DNA from: Bacteroidaceae bacterium
Lineage (GTDB): Bacteria; Bacteroidota; Bacteroidia; Bacteroidales; CHK158-818
Direction of reading: 5' to 3'
Assembly: GCA_017467745.1 (NCBI GenBank)
Contig: JAFUKV010000295.1
Location: forward strand, 1-14,551
Length of the DNA: 14,551 nt
Shown here: piece after piece, positions 14,355-14,551 of the stretch
Position numbering within the stretch: the stretch's first letter is position 1
How the letters are laid out: each line of letters starts with the position of its first letter
Program-made: the position numbers and the translations under genes
Notes under the pieces: generated by a model
What the model saw: the letters and a program-made list of their open reading frames with translations, nothing else
What the model was told of the DNA's origin: nothing
Database searches by the model: none

Positions 14355-14430
14355 TAAAACAAAACAAACAACAACAAAATATAATTTTATCAATCAAGTC
14401 GGTAATTTCATCGAAAAAAGAAATAAGTAT

Positions 14431-14462
14431 TTTGGTGAAGCCACCTAATATATATATCTTTG
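14431..14462 (+). promoter_or_regulatory. Promoter of the rimP operon
   Basis: TTTG at 14431-14434 is followed after 20 nt by TATCTTTG at 14455-14462, the best full match to the Bacteroidetes promoter consensus in the window. Transcription would begin near 14469, giving a leader of about 65 nt before the ATG at 14534. Confidence 0.75.
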
Positions 14463-14484
14463 CAGTTGGAACGGGAGAAGATGG

Positions 14485-14506
14485 GAGGGGGCACGAATGC
14501 CCCCTC
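14485..14506 (+). promoter_or_regulatory. GC-rich leader hairpin upstream of rimP
   Basis: A 9-bp perfect stem (14485-14493 with 14498-14506), mostly G-C, closed by a CGAA tetraloop and followed by a T-rich tract (GTTTCATTCTT). It lies wholly inside the predicted leader. The form resembles an intrinsic terminator, so it could attenuate transcription of the rimP operon. The overlapping CTCGT (14504-14508) could instead pair with ACGAG (14524-14528), which would disturb the base of the first stem. Confidence 0.6.
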
Positions 14507-14533
14507 GTTTCATTCTTAACGATACGAGAACAA

Positions 14534-14551
14534 ATGATTGAAAAAAAAGAA
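14534..14551 (+). CDS. rimP: Start of a gene, probably rimP (ribosome maturation factor), cut by window end
   Basis: Only six codons are present, MIEKKE. Two things suggest RimP, the 30S subunit maturation factor: as I recall, Bacteroides RimP proteins begin MIEKK, and a strong promoter with a GC-rich leader hairpin fits the head of a rimP-nusA-infB operon. Six residues are too few to prove it, so this is an inference. The ATG at 14534 follows an A-rich stretch (GAGAACAA), as is usual for Bacteroidetes starts. Confidence 0.55.

Noticed and set aside
14384..14396. AAAATATAATTTT palindrome after the YgjP-like gene as a terminator
   Set aside because: Only A-T pairs in a five-base-pair stem, too weak to call.
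1..14551. CRISPR array, insertion sequence, prophage, tRNA or defence system
   Set aside because: No repeat-spacer pattern, transposase, integrase, tRNA-like fold or defence domain is seen on either strand.

Overview
This window looks like ordinary, conserved chromosome from a member of the Bacteroidota, most likely the Bacteroidales. Three things point there: several intergenic regions carry the TAnnTTTG type of -7 box used by the Bacteroidetes primary sigma factor; Shine-Dalgarno sequences are largely absent; and the gene families and their order (parA-parB-DUF5683-lytic transglycosylase next to surE; nadK divergent from pdxJ-exbB-exbD-tonB) match what I recall of Bacteroidales genomes. I cannot name the genus. 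There are no tRNA or rRNA genes, insertion sequences, phage genes, CRISPR arrays or defence islands.

Layout. 1-2296: a lipoprotein M13 metallopeptidase on the minus strand, visibly richer in G+C than the rest, and its upstream region. 2297-2709: a solo bactofilin on the plus strand, ending in a strong hairpin shared with the convergent operon. 2727-6632 (minus): a tight five-gene operon, parA-parB-DUF5683-mltD-like-small winged-helix gene, joining chromosome segregation to envelope and peptidoglycan functions. 6633-6928: divergent control region with two 18-bp tandem repeats containing a DnaA-box-like 9-mer. 6929-7756: surE and a long hairpin. 7757-8009: no gene seen. 8010-10743 (minus): pdxJ-exbB-exbD-tonB, vitamin B6 synthesis plus an energy-transducing motor. 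11000-11872: nadK, with a small hairpin in its leader. 11907-13457 (minus): padR-pspC, a repressor with a membrane stress-type protein. 13653-14354: a YgjP/DUF45-type zinc peptidase whose promoter sits so close to the ATG that its mRNA may be leaderless. 14431-14551: a near-perfect promoter, a GC-rich leader hairpin and the first six codons of a gene that is probably rimP.

How the genes fit together. ParA/ParB segregate the replication origin region; the DUF5683 protein, the LysM transglycosylase and bactofilin act at the cell envelope. ExbB-ExbD-TonB powers TonB-dependent outer membrane transport (or a Tol-like function), and PdxJ and NadK make PLP and NADP cofactors. I found no clearly new multi-gene system. 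The most interesting unexplained items are small: the repeats in the parA-surE region, the structured leaders of nadK and rimP, the apparent leaderless peptidase, the TTG-started DUF5683 gene, and the composition of the M13 peptidase gene.
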